64,000 nucleotides of DNA from REEP01 sp964603915 (lineage in GTDB: Bacteria > Pseudomonadota > Alphaproteobacteria > Rhodospirillales > Defluviicoccaceae), in the NCBI GenBank assembly GCA_964603915.1, contig CAZRWU010000001.1:28126-92125 (forward strand), read 5' to 3'. The notes beneath the pieces are model-generated. The model did no database searches, was not told the DNA's origin, and was given only the letters and a program-made list of their open reading frames with translations. Below are positions 16,219 through 23,405 of this stretch, piece by piece (position 1 is the first letter of the stretch; every line of letters begins with the position of its first letter). Both the position numbers and the translations under genes were made by a program.

Positions 16219-18219
16219 ATGTTCAAGAAAATACTGATCGCCAATCGCGGCGAGATCGTGCTCCGCATCAACCGGACTGCGCAGCGCATGGGAATCCGCA
16301 CGGTCGCTATTTACTCCGATGCGGACAAATACGGACTTCATGTCAAGGTCTGCGACGAAGCCGTCCACGTCGGGCCCTCGCCCGCCAACGAAAGCTATCT
16401 CGCGATGGACAAGATCATCGCCGCCTGCAAGCAGACGGGCGCCGATGCCGTTCATCCGGGCTATGGATTTTTATCGGAGAACGCCAAGTTCGCCCGCGCG
16501 CTTGCCGAAAACGGCATCACGTTCATCGGCCCGGAGCCGGAAGTGCTCGCCATGATGGGCGACAAGATCACCGCCAACCGCGCCGCCGATAAAGCCGGCG
16601 TTCCGACGGTTCCAGGGTATTGGGACCCTTTGGCTGACGCCGACGCCGCGGTCAGCGTCGCGCGTGAGATCGGCCTGCCGGTGATGCTCAAGGCCGCCGC
16701 CGGCGGCGGCGGCAAAGGCATCCGTATCGCCCGCAACGAGCAGGAACTGCGCGAGGCTTTTCGGTTGGCGAGTTCCGAAGCCCGATCGAGCTTTGGCGAC
16801 GACCGGGTATTCATCGAGAAATTCATCGAGCATCCGCGACACATCGAGATCCAGGTGCTCGGCGACGGCCACGGCAACGTCATTCATCTCGGCGAGAGAG
16901 AATGCTCGATACAACGCCGCCATCAAAAGGTCATCGAGGAAGCTCCCTCTCCCATCGTCGACCCGGCGATGCGCGATGACATGGGCAGCCGGGCCGTGGC
17001 GCTGGCCAAGTCCGTCGGCTACAGCTCGGCGGGGACGTGCGAATTCATCGTCGACCAGAACAAGAACTATTACTTTCTCGAGATGAATACCCGTTTGCAG
17101 GTGGAGCACTCGGTGACTGAGTTCACCACCGGCATCGATCTTGTCGAATGGATGATCCGCGTTGCCGCGGGAGAGCGGCTGACGATCACCCAGGACAAGG
17201 TGAGAATGAACGGCTGGGCAGTTGAAGCCCGCATCTACGCCGAGGATCCCAACCGAAAGTTCATGCCGTCGGTCGGCCGCCTCGTGCGTTACCGCACGCC
17301 GGAGGAGTCTCATCAGGTCAGGGTCGACAGCGGCATTTACGAAGGCGGCGAGATTTCCCACTTCTACGACCCGATGATCGCCAAGGTGACGACGTGGGAC
17401 CTGAATCGCGGCAGCGCCATTACGCAAATGCGCCGGGCCCTCGATGAATTCTATATCAAGGGAGTGGAGCACAATATCGCCTTCCTGACGGCGCTGATGG
17501 CCAATCCCCGATTCCTTGAAGCACGACTCACCACCAACTTCATCGAGGAAGAATATCCGGAAGGCTTCTCCCCGGCCCCGCTCGACGAAAAAGAGATAGA
17601 GGCGGTGCTCGCGGCAGCCACGCTCATGCATCTGCGCTATCTTCATCGCGCGGCGCGGATCACCGGCGCGATGCCGGGGTATCGACGGCAAATTTTGAAG
17701 GATTGGGTTGTCGTTGTCGATGGCAAGCACTTCCCCGTCTCCGTCGAACAGGACGCGGCGCGCAGCGCCGAAGAAGGCTTCGACCTGTTCGTCAACGGCC
17801 GCATCGTTTCGGTCCACAGCGACTGGCAAATCGGGGATCCGGTGATGCGGTGCACCGTCAACGCCGTTCCCGAGCGCTTCAAGGTGGAGCGTGTGGGCCT
17901 TGGCTATCACCTCTATCATCTCGGAGCCGAGATCAACGTCGTCGTCTACCGTCAGAAAGTCGCCAAGCTGGCGAAGCTGATGCCCAAGCGGAAGGCGGCC
18001 GACATGTCCAAGTACGTGGTGTCGCCCATGCCCGGTCTGTTACGCTCGTTGGCGCGCGAGCCGGGAGACAAGGTCGGGCCTGGTGACGAAATCGCCGTCA
18101 TCGAGGCCATGAAAATGGAGAACATCATCCGCTCGACCGCTCCGGGCGTCATCGCGCGATTCCACGCTCAGCCGGGCGATACCGTTAAAGTCGGCCAGAT
18201 CATCGCCGAGATGGAATAA
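16219..18219 (+). CDS. pccA: Propionyl-CoA carboxylase alpha subunit (biotin carboxylase + BCCP)
   Basis: ATP-dependent carboxylation of biotin on the same chain, 666 aa. Biotin carboxylase occupies about 1-450 (MFKKILIANRGEIVLRI start, AAAGGGGKGIRIA glycine loop, EKFIEHPRHIEIQVLGD, EMNTRLQVEHSVTE). A BT-type linker domain spans about 480-590, and the biotinyl domain ends the protein with the biotin lysine about 632 in EAMKMENIIRS. It forms the alpha6beta6 enzyme with PccB just upstream. Product methylmalonyl-CoA would feed the mutase to succinyl-CoA, or the reverse path to propionyl-CoA in PHA-storing bacteria. The mutase is not in this window. A strong hairpin follows the stop. Confidence 0.96.
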   Translation: MFKKILIANRGEIVLRINRTAQRMGIRTVAIYSDADKYGLHVKVCDEAVHVGPSPANESYLAMDKIIAACKQTGADAVHPGYGFLSENAKFARALAENGITFIGPEPEVLAMMGDKITANRAADKAGVPTVPGYWDPLADADAAVSVAREIGLPVMLKAAAGGGGKGIRIARNEQELREAFRLASSEARSSFGDDRVFIEKFIEHPRHIEIQVLGDGHGNVIHLGERECSIQRRHQKVIEEAPSPIVDPAMRDDMGSRAVALAKSVGYSSAGTCEFIVDQNKNYYFLEMNTRLQVEHSVTEFTTGIDLVEWMIRVAAGERLTITQDKVRMNGWAVEARIYAEDPNRKFMPSVGRLVRYRTPEESHQVRVDSGIYEGGEISHFYDPMIAKVTTWDLNRGSAITQMRRALDEFYIKGVEHNIAFLTALMANPRFLEARLTTNFIEEEYPEGFSPAPLDEKEIEAVLAAATLMHLRYLHRAARITGAMPGYRRQILKDWVVVVDGKHFPVSVEQDAARSAEEGFDLFVNGRIVSVHSDWQIGDPVMRCTVNAVPERFKVERVGLGYHLYHLGAEINVVVYRQKVAKLAKLMPKRKAADMSKYVVSPMPGLLRSLAREPGDKVGPGDEIAVIEAMKMENIIRSTAPGVIARFHAQPGDTVKVGQIIAEME

Positions 18220-18251
18220 CACGCGCCATCTGGCGCGGATCTCTTGAGAAA

Positions 18252-18280
18252 CGCGGCAGGGAACCTTTATCCCTGCCGCG
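18252..18280 (+). terminator. Terminator of the pccBA operon
   Basis: Perfect 10-bp stem (18252-18261 with 18271-18280, arms cgcggcaggg / ccctgccgcg, 9-nt loop), followed by the T-containing stretch accgttattattt. It lies 33 bases after the pccA stop. Confidence 0.75.
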
Positions 18281-18377
18281 ACCGTTATTATTTCCGCGCC
18301 GACTGAGTGCGATGGCGATGGTTGCGCCGCGCGCTCGCGCCGTGCGAGAGTCTCGCCCGCAAGCAAACGATCAGGGG

Positions 18378-18905
18378 ATGACGTTGAAAACCATCTATCT
18401 GCTGCGGCATGCGAAATCGAGCTGGGGGGATCCGGGTGTGGAAGACATCGATCGCCGACTCAGCAAGCGAGGCCGCCAAGCCGCTAAGGCGATGGCGCAG
18501 TACGTCTCAAGGCGCCGGATCGTTCCTGGACAAATTCTTTGCTCACCGGCGCGGCGGACGCGCGAAACGCTTCAGTGCATGGAGGAGAAACTCGACGCCG
18601 CCATTCCCATTCGTTTCGAAAAGGGAATCTACAATGCGGAGGCGCCGACCCTGCTCCGACGACTGCGCCGGCTGAGCGACGCATTGCCGTCGGTGATGAT
18701 CATCGGCCACAACCCCGGCATGGAGCGGTTGGCGTTAATGCTGATCGGCGATGGCGAGACGGCGGCCCGAGACAAGCTCGCAAACAAGTACCCGACGGGC
18801 ACGCTTGCGATCCTGACCGCGCCGATCGACCATTGGCGCGAGCTCGGTCCCGAGACCGCCCGGCTTGAGGCGTTTGTGCGGCCAAAGGACTTGCACACGA
18901 GCTGA
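18378..18905 (+). CDS. sixA: SixA-type phosphohistidine phosphatase (histidine phosphatase superfamily)
   Basis: A 175-aa protein of the phosphoglycerate-mutase-like branch 1. The catalytic motif is LLRHAKSSW near the N-terminus. The second catalytic His is in IIGHNPGMERLALML (about 108), and SPARRTRETLQ is the conserved Arg motif. The ATG at 18378 is chosen because family members begin with TIYLLRHAKSSW-type sequence; an in-frame ATG at 18312 would add 22 residues of non-conserved Arg-rich sequence. GGGG immediately before the ATG makes a cramped ribosome site. SixA in E. coli acts on phospho-His of PTS-Ntr proteins. The target here is unknown. It is separated from pccA by a terminator. Confidence 0.85.
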   Translation: MTLKTIYLLRHAKSSWGDPGVEDIDRRLSKRGRQAAKAMAQYVSRRRIVPGQILCSPARRTRETLQCMEEKLDAAIPIRFEKGIYNAEAPTLLRRLRRLSDALPSVMIIGHNPGMERLALMLIGDGETAARDKLANKYPTGTLAILTAPIDHWRELGPETARLEAFVRPKDLHTS

Positions 18906-19040
18906 ACCCTCAGCAACGGAAACGGCTGAATGATTCCGTTCAGTGGCGGAGGTGTATGTCAGGACCGTTGGGGCTGTCCGTGAGCCAATGCCGGTGCGGC
19001 GCGCTCCCGTTTATCGTTCAAGTCGCATGCGGCGGGCACT

Positions 19041-19757
19041 CTAATGCTTCCGCTCCGCGATCACCTTCTGGTAGAGCCCCCCGAAATACGTGTCCTTGCG
19101 CCAACGGAATTCCCCGGGCTCGCTCGCGAAATCCTTGATTTCACGGCAGATCAGACCGTAGGCATAAGGTTCCAGCCAACGAAACACGCCTTCCATAACC
19201 ATCCGCGTGGGATGAAATGGCCACGAACGGTGATAGTCGACGAAGACAACCTTGCCGCCGGGGACCACGCTGTGCAGCAGTGCGTTAACGACGGCGCGTT
19301 TTTCATCATCCGGGATTTCATGGAGAAGAAAAAAACAACACACCCCGTCATAGAGCCCGCCGCCCGGCGCCGCGGCATTCGCCAGCCTGACGGATGCCTG
19401 CGGATAGCGGACAAGCTTCCGGCGACAGTTTTCGACCTGAATAGGGGCAATGTCGATGACTTCGAGACGCCCCTCGCGGCCGACGGTCTCGGCGAGACTG
19501 GTAGAAAGGTTGCCATACACGCTGGCTGCCTGAAGAACCCGCTGTCCCCGCTGGAATTCGCTGCAGGTCGCCCGCAACAGACGCGAAAAATTGCCCCATA
19601 GGATGGCGCTGACGACAAAGGGATTATCCAGCAAAAGGACGCTGGCCGGACGCAGATAAGCCCATGTGTAGGTGTCAACCAGGTAATCAGGGAGCTTTAC
19701 GGATTCATCTTCCTGCCGTCCACCGACCATGAGGTCGGGCTTGATTCCGCCGTCCAT
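19041..19757 (-). CDS. rquA: RquA, rhodoquinone biosynthesis protein
   Basis: Class I SAM-binding fold protein that, in Rhodospirillum rubrum, is needed to convert ubiquinone to rhodoquinone, the low-potential quinone used with fumarate reductase. Hallmarks are DYLVDTYTWAYLRPAS near the N-terminus, ILWGNFSRLLRA, VLQAASVYGNLS in place of a normal SAM motif I, the VIDIAPIQVENCRRKL segment, CCFFLLHEIPDDEKRAVV, GGKVVFVDYHRSW, and a YFGGLYQKVIAERKH end. The ATG at 19757 has GGGAGAGG upstream; the open frame reaches a TTG at 19808 without a ribosome site. Length 238 aa fits. The downstream neighbour on the minus strand is not a quinone gene; upstream lie an unknown gene and a diguanylate cyclase. 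Identification rests on motif recall rather than alignment. Confidence 0.85.
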   Translation of the reverse strand: MDGGIKPDLMVGGRQEDESVKLPDYLVDTYTWAYLRPASVLLLDNPFVVSAILWGNFSRLLRATCSEFQRGQRVLQAASVYGNLSTSLAETVGREGRLEVIDIAPIQVENCRRKLVRYPQASVRLANAAAPGGGLYDGVCCFFLLHEIPDDEKRAVVNALLHSVVPGGKVVFVDYHRSWPFHPTRMVMEGVFRWLEPYAYGLICREIKDFASEPGEFRWRKDTYFGGLYQKVIAERKH

Positions 19758-19862
19758 GCTGACTGCCTCTCCCGTCAACGAAACCCTCGAATACACTGAT
19801 TTCGACAAGGCTGCAAATTGGAATCCCCTTGTCGGACAACCGTGATGGCCGACAAAACCTGC

Positions 19863-20351
19863 TCATGCGGCGTGTTCAGTTGATGGGCGTTGTCGATCGG
19901 CTGCCGCGCCGCAGCGGCGAAGCACAAAGAGGATACGCTCGATGTGCTCGATCAGATTGTTGTCCGGGTGGTCGCGGTTCCGTTCGAACGCAAGTCGATC
20001 CCGCCAGAGCGCAAGGTAATCTCGGGGTTGATCCGGATTGGCGCGTTCGCCCGTCAACGCGCCGATCGTCCGCTCGAAATCCGGATGAAGTTCAGGCTGA
20101 AACGCGAGGAGCGCGTATTCCTCGTCGGTCAGCCCGCCGGCCAGAAAGAGACTTAAACTCATTTCGGCCATTTCGCGTGGAGAATAGCGGCAGGCCAGCT
20201 CCGGGTCGGTAGCGGCGCCATGTGCGGTCCGGCTTCCGCCGCTGACGTTGGTTTGTGCGACATGCCAGAATGGCAGCGGCAGGCCGCTCCAGAAACGCTG
20301 ACGCGGACGGTGATCGGTCATGTCCGAGGAACAAAACCAAATCGGCTTCAT
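19863..20351 (-). CDS. Conserved-looking protein of unknown function, coupled to a diguanylate cyclase
   Basis: A 162-aa soluble protein that I do not recognise. The start ATG overlaps the stop of the upstream cyclase gene (ATGA, 20348-20351), so translation is probably coupled. Visible features are an aromatic N-terminus (FWSGLPLPFWHV), an amphipathic middle (REMAEMSLSLFLAGGLTDEEYALLAF), a PELHPDFERTIGALTGERA stretch, and a helical C-terminus (LIEHIERILFVLRR). There is no signal peptide or membrane segment. Being paired with a GGDEF protein, it could be an adaptor, an effector or a target of c-di-GMP control, but nothing in the sequence proves this. RquA lies 105 bases downstream on the same strand. 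Confidence 0.7.
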   Translation of the reverse strand: MKPIWFCSSDMTDHRPRQRFWSGLPLPFWHVAQTNVSGGSRTAHGAATDPELACRYSPREMAEMSLSLFLAGGLTDEEYALLAFQPELHPDFERTIGALTGERANPDQPRDYLALWRDRLAFERNRDHPDNNLIEHIERILFVLRRCGAAADRQRPSTEHAA

Positions 20352-21127
20352 GACGCCAGTTTCTCCGCAGGAAGCGCCGGCAGCGGCTCTGCGGCGCGGT
20401 TATGGCTCAGGTGTGTCGGTCGGTCCGGACGCTTCAGTCGGCTCGCCTTCTGCGCGTACATCCTTCGATCGGCGTCTTGAATCAGCGCCTCGTAACAATC
20501 GCAAGGCCCGTAGGCACGCGCGCCGATGCTGGCCCTGACGGCAATCGCTTCGCGCCGCCAATGCACGACCGCGGACTGTAACGTTCTCTCGAGCGCCAAA
20601 CGACGTCTCGCCCCACCGGCGGCGCAGGCTTTTGTCAGCAGCACAACGAACTCGTCGCCGCCGATCCGCGCGACAACGTCGCTTCGGCGGACGTTCTGTT
20701 TCAGCAGAGCAGCGACTTCCCGCAGAACCGCGTCCCCCGCGGCATGGCCATAAACGTCATTGACGCGCTTGAAGCCGTCCAGGTCGACAAACAGGAGAAC
20801 GCCGGTTTCGCCATGCCGGCGCGCAAGATCGAGAACCCGCTTCAGCTCGGCTTCAAATCCCCGCCGGTTCAGCACTCCGGTCAGTTCATCGGTCGTCACC
20901 AGCTGCTCGAGGCATGCGATGCGCTCGCGCAGCGCGACGATTTCTCGTTCGGCACGAATAGCGGCGGATATCGCGTAGCCCGTCGCCTCTTGCAAGCAAG
21001 CCGCCGCCATGCCGTCCGCGGCGCGGTGCCCAAGTCGCTCGGCAAGCTCCAACACCGCAGGGACGAGTTCGGCGCAGCAGTCCGCCGCCGCCAACGCATC
21101 GAGTTGTCCTTGGCGATCAAACTTCAT
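20348..21127 (-). CDS. Diguanylate cyclase (GGDEF domain, I-site present)
   Basis: Makes c-di-GMP from two GTP. It is 259 aa and soluble. Residues 1-75 are a helical N-terminal region that may dimerise or sense. The GGDEF domain covers about 78-240: TDELTGVLNRRGFEAEL, VDLDGFKRVNDVYGH, and the active GGDEF at 156-160. RRSD at 147-150 lies five residues before it, the position of the RxxD inhibitory site, so product inhibition is expected. No receiver, PAS or membrane sensor is recognisable, so the input signal is unknown. It overlaps the following 162-aa gene by four bases and is divergent from eipB. Confidence 0.93.
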   Translation of the reverse strand: MKFDRQGQLDALAAADCCAELVPAVLELAERLGHRAADGMAAACLQEATGYAISAAIRAEREIVALRERIACLEQLVTTDELTGVLNRRGFEAELKRVLDLARRHGETGVLLFVDLDGFKRVNDVYGHAAGDAVLREVAALLKQNVRRSDVVARIGGDEFVVLLTKACAAGGARRRLALERTLQSAVVHWRREAIAVRASIGARAYGPCDCYEALIQDADRRMYAQKASRLKRPDRPTHLSHNRAAEPLPALPAEKLAS

Positions 21128-21464
21128 GAATTTCCTCTCACGCGTCGACCAGACGCTGCTCGTTGTGATGGGTGCTTGTACTCAGCAACCGGCTGAAGGG
21201 TTAGCAACCGGCGTGCCACCCCTGTTCAGCTGAAGAAGATCATGGTTTCCGGCGCTCGTACTTGGGGTCGCGCGGTAAGAATTGCCGAGATGAGGTTGTT
21301 TGTGCCTGATCGATTGCGCCGCCGGCGGCCTCGCGACGCCACATTTTCGCCAAGGACGCCCGCTTCCCTGGCAAGGGATCGAAGTGGACAGCCCCGGTTC
21401 CGGGAGCTTAATAATGCATCTGGCGATCCCACCCCGGCGTAAGAGAAGACGTAAGCCACACATC
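21128..21464. other. Intergenic region between divergent cyclase and eipB genes
   Basis: 337 bases with no supportable gene. It must hold both promoters. A 10-bp direct repeat, agcaaccggc, occurs at 21184-21193 and 21203-21212 (19-base period), which could be a regulator site. No hairpin of note was found. Confidence 0.4.
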
Positions 21465-22268
21465 ATGAAGAAGACTTGGATTATCTTCGGGCTCATCTTG
21501 GCATTGAGCGCGGGTCAGTCGGGCATTGCCGTCGCGGAGTTGCTGCCCCACCGGGCGGCGTATCGCATGTCGCTTGCTTCGGCAACGCGAACGTCCGGTC
21601 TGGTGGCCGCCAAAGGCGTCATGATTTACACGTTCGGCAAGAGCTGCGATGGATGGACGGTCGAGAACCGCACCTACCTGGCGCTGACGTACGAGAGCGG
21701 CGCCTATGCGGAAACCGTATGGACATTCGCCAGTTCGGAGTCCGCCGATGGCCTTGATTTTCGCTTCCGGGCCCGGTTCGAAGAAAGCGGCAGGATTGTC
21801 GAGAGAGTTCGCGGATACGCCAGGCTGTCCGGGCAAGGAGAAGACGGGACGGCTTGGCTCGCCGAGCCTGAGGAGATGGAGGTGCCGCTCCCGAAGGGCA
21901 CCGTTTTTCCGACCCAGCACATGCGCCAGCTGATTGCCGCAGCGGAGCGCGGTGATTCCGCTCTCCAGCGCATCGTGTTCGACGGCACCAGCCTCCAAAA
22001 TCCTTATCTGGTCAATGCCTTGCTTGGACCCTTGCCAGCCCACGCGGAGCAAGCGCTCGCCGCTTCCGTCGGCCTTCCGCTTGCTCCGGCGTGGTGGACA
22101 CGCCTCGCATACTTTCCATTGCACAGTCGCGAGGCGACGCCCGAGTTCGAGCTCAGCGCCCGTTACCGCGTCGACGGAGTGGCTGGCGAGATCACCCAAC
22201 AGTTCGACGACTTCACCTTGCGCGTGAGACTCGACCGTTTGGAAACTCTGGCCGAGCCGGATTGCTGA
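21465..22268 (+). CDS. eipB: Cell-envelope integrity protein EipB (DUF1849)
   Basis: Periplasmic protein of 267 aa. A signal peptide (MKKTWIIFGLILALSAG..., cleavage near AVAE) is followed by LLPHRAAYRMSLASA, the family start. Members fold as a spiral beta-sheet held by a disulfide between a Cys in a [GS]CDGW-like segment (here KSCDGW, about 62) and a C-terminal Cys (here PDC at the very end); both are present. EipB supports envelope integrity in Brucella and is conserved in alphaproteobacteria. The ATG at 21465 is taken because the signal peptide begins here; the open frame extends to 21300. Its stop is only 12 bases from that of the convergent TusA-like gene. Confidence 0.85.
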   Translation: MKKTWIIFGLILALSAGQSGIAVAELLPHRAAYRMSLASATRTSGLVAAKGVMIYTFGKSCDGWTVENRTYLALTYESGAYAETVWTFASSESADGLDFRFRARFEESGRIVERVRGYARLSGQGEDGTAWLAEPEEMEVPLPKGTVFPTQHMRQLIAAAERGDSALQRIVFDGTSLQNPYLVNALLGPLPAHAEQALAASVGLPLAPAWWTRLAYFPLHSREATPEFELSARYRVDGVAGEITQQFDDFTLRVRLDRLETLAEPDC

Positions 22269-22280
22269 ATCCCTCGCCTC

Positions 22281-22508
22281 TTACTGCGCCCTGCGGAGAC
22301 GGATGACGAAAACGCCATCCTCTTGGCGGCTGTCGAGAAGAACATGGCCGGCTGTCTGGCAGAAGGAACGAAAATCCTCCGGTGCTGAAGGATCGGTCGC
22401 GAGAATGGTCAGGTCATCACCGGGTTTAAGAGCGCGAAGCATCTTATTGGCGCGGAGAACGGGAAGTGGACAGAGAAGGCCTCGTGCATCAAGGGTGCTG
22501 TGGCTCAT
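22281..22508 (-). CDS. TusA/SirA-like sulfur carrier protein
   Basis: A 75-aa single-domain protein that carries persulfide sulfur on a Cys. The signature CPLP is at residues 13-16 (GLLCPLPVLRANK), and the beta-alpha-beta fold is complete (LKPGDDLTILATDPSAPEDFRSFCQTAGH, then FVIRLRR). TusA itself works in tRNA thiolation; stand-alone homologues work in sulfur oxidation, molybdenum cofactor or other sulfur relays. Divergent from it across 312 bases is an ArsR repressor with cysteines placed as in persulfide sensors, which supports a reactive-sulfur role. The paralogue cannot be fixed from sequence alone. Confidence 0.88.
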   Translation of the reverse strand: MSHSTLDARGLLCPLPVLRANKMLRALKPGDDLTILATDPSAPEDFRSFCQTAGHVLLDSRQEDGVFVIRLRRAQ

Positions 22509-22653
22509 CTTGCCTTGCCATTTTTCATGATGTTTCGCTCAATGCCTCATGGCAAAAGCCGCGCCAGGATTCAAGCCAGGATACATCAGGCGGAGGGAGA
22601 CAAGTTACCAAGGCGACGCATGAGATGCATATTTCACAAGTTTTTCTCGATAA

Positions 22654-22659
22654 TATGAT
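22654..22659 (+). promoter_or_regulatory. Candidate -10 element for the ArsR-family gene
   Basis: TATGAT in an AT-rich patch within an otherwise GC-rich genome, with ttcaca 15 bases upstream (22633-22638) as a poor -35. Transcription would start inside the palindrome at 22663-22691. Confidence 0.35.
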
Positions 22660-22662
22660 ACA

Positions 22663-22691
22663 ATTTACCTCTGGTAGGATCCTAGGTAATT
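22663..22691. promoter_or_regulatory. Candidate operator palindrome for the persulfide-sensor-like repressor
   Basis: A 10-bp perfect palindrome, taggatccta (22675-22684), is flanked by a wider inverted repeat, ttacct (22665-22670) and aggtaa (22684-22689), though the two are not centred on the same base. It lies between divergent TusA-like and ArsR genes, next to the only AT-rich patch, which suits autorepression. The rest of the 312-base gap (22509-22820) shows no gene. Confidence 0.45.
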
Positions 22692-22820
22692 CGGTATGGT
22701 GCTTTCCATAAATACACCTGATTGCGGACTCAGGGAGTCATCGTCTGGCCAGGTGAATGCAGGGAGGCATCAACCTGTGAACAGTCGCGACGTGGGATAA
22801 GCAGGAAGTTGGGGCACATC

Positions 22821-23195
22821 ATGGACCTCGAAGCGATGGAGGTGCGGGCGCGCCGCGCCAGTACGCTGCTCAAAGCGATGGGGAATCCGCACCGGCTGAT
22901 GATTCTCTGCCGTTTGGCCGAAGGCGAGAAATGTGTCGGCGAATTGGAGCGCATGATTGGCCTCAGCCAGTCGGCGCTTTCGCAGCATCTGGCGCGGCTC
23001 CGGCGCGATCACGTCGTCACCACCCGTCGCGTCGCGCAGACAATCTACTATTCGCTGGCGGGACCCGAGGCGCGCTCCATCATCGTCACGCTCTACAATC
23101 TTTATTGCGGGGCAGATGCGGATGATTTTACAAGCAAGACGATGCCTCTTGTCGACGCCGGCCCCTCGAAGGTCACCTCTGCCAGCGCGGGTTGA
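22821..23195 (+). CDS. ArsR-family repressor of the SqrR/BigR persulfide-sensor type
   Basis: Winged-helix DNA-binding protein of 124 aa. The recognition region reads IGLSQSALSQHLARLRRDHVVTTRR, with the wing in QTIYYSLAGPEAR. Cys30 (MILC) and Cys96 (LYNLYC) are 66 residues apart, the same spacing as the Cys pair that forms a tetrasulfide link in SqrR/BigR. There is an extra Cys38, and no metal-site CxC motif of ArsR/CadC is present. So it should sense persulfide or H2S-derived species and derepress sulfur genes. The open frame extends to 22722, but the conserved protein begins at the ATG at 22821. The divergent TusA-like gene is the obvious target. Confidence 0.85.
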   Translation: MDLEAMEVRARRASTLLKAMGNPHRLMILCRLAEGEKCVGELERMIGLSQSALSQHLARLRRDHVVTTRRVAQTIYYSLAGPEARSIIVTLYNLYCGADADDFTSKTMPLVDAGPSKVTSASAG

Positions 23196-23210
23196 GGTCC
23201 TCTCAACCCG
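23188..23210 (+). terminator. Hairpin over the stop codon of the ArsR-family gene
   Basis: Nine-base-pair stem cgggttgag / ctcaacccg (23188-23196 with 23202-23210) and 5-nt loop; it contains the TGA stop. No U-tract follows, so it may end or protect the transcript rather than act as a classic terminator. Confidence 0.4.
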
Positions 23211-23405
23211 GTTGCCCCGAACGTTTTGCGCATCGGCGCGTGTACTCCATAATCAGAGCGCGAAACAATATGGGGCGGCGGGTAATAATGCGTCTTGCGT
23301 ACTCCAGCCATCTTGCAAATAGCCGCTTACAGGCGAGCAATGCGCTGTAGACGGTGATATATAGGATGCGCAATCGCCTTTTTATATGACGCGGAGCACT
23401 GTGCC

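Noticed and set aside
16471..17919. Minus-strand frame of 482 codons opposite pccA
   Set aside because: Shadow of pccA; composition typical of antisense GC-rich frames.
19758..19808. Longer rquA start at TTG 19808
   Set aside because: No ribosome site, and the ATG at 19757 has GGGAGAGG at a suitable distance.
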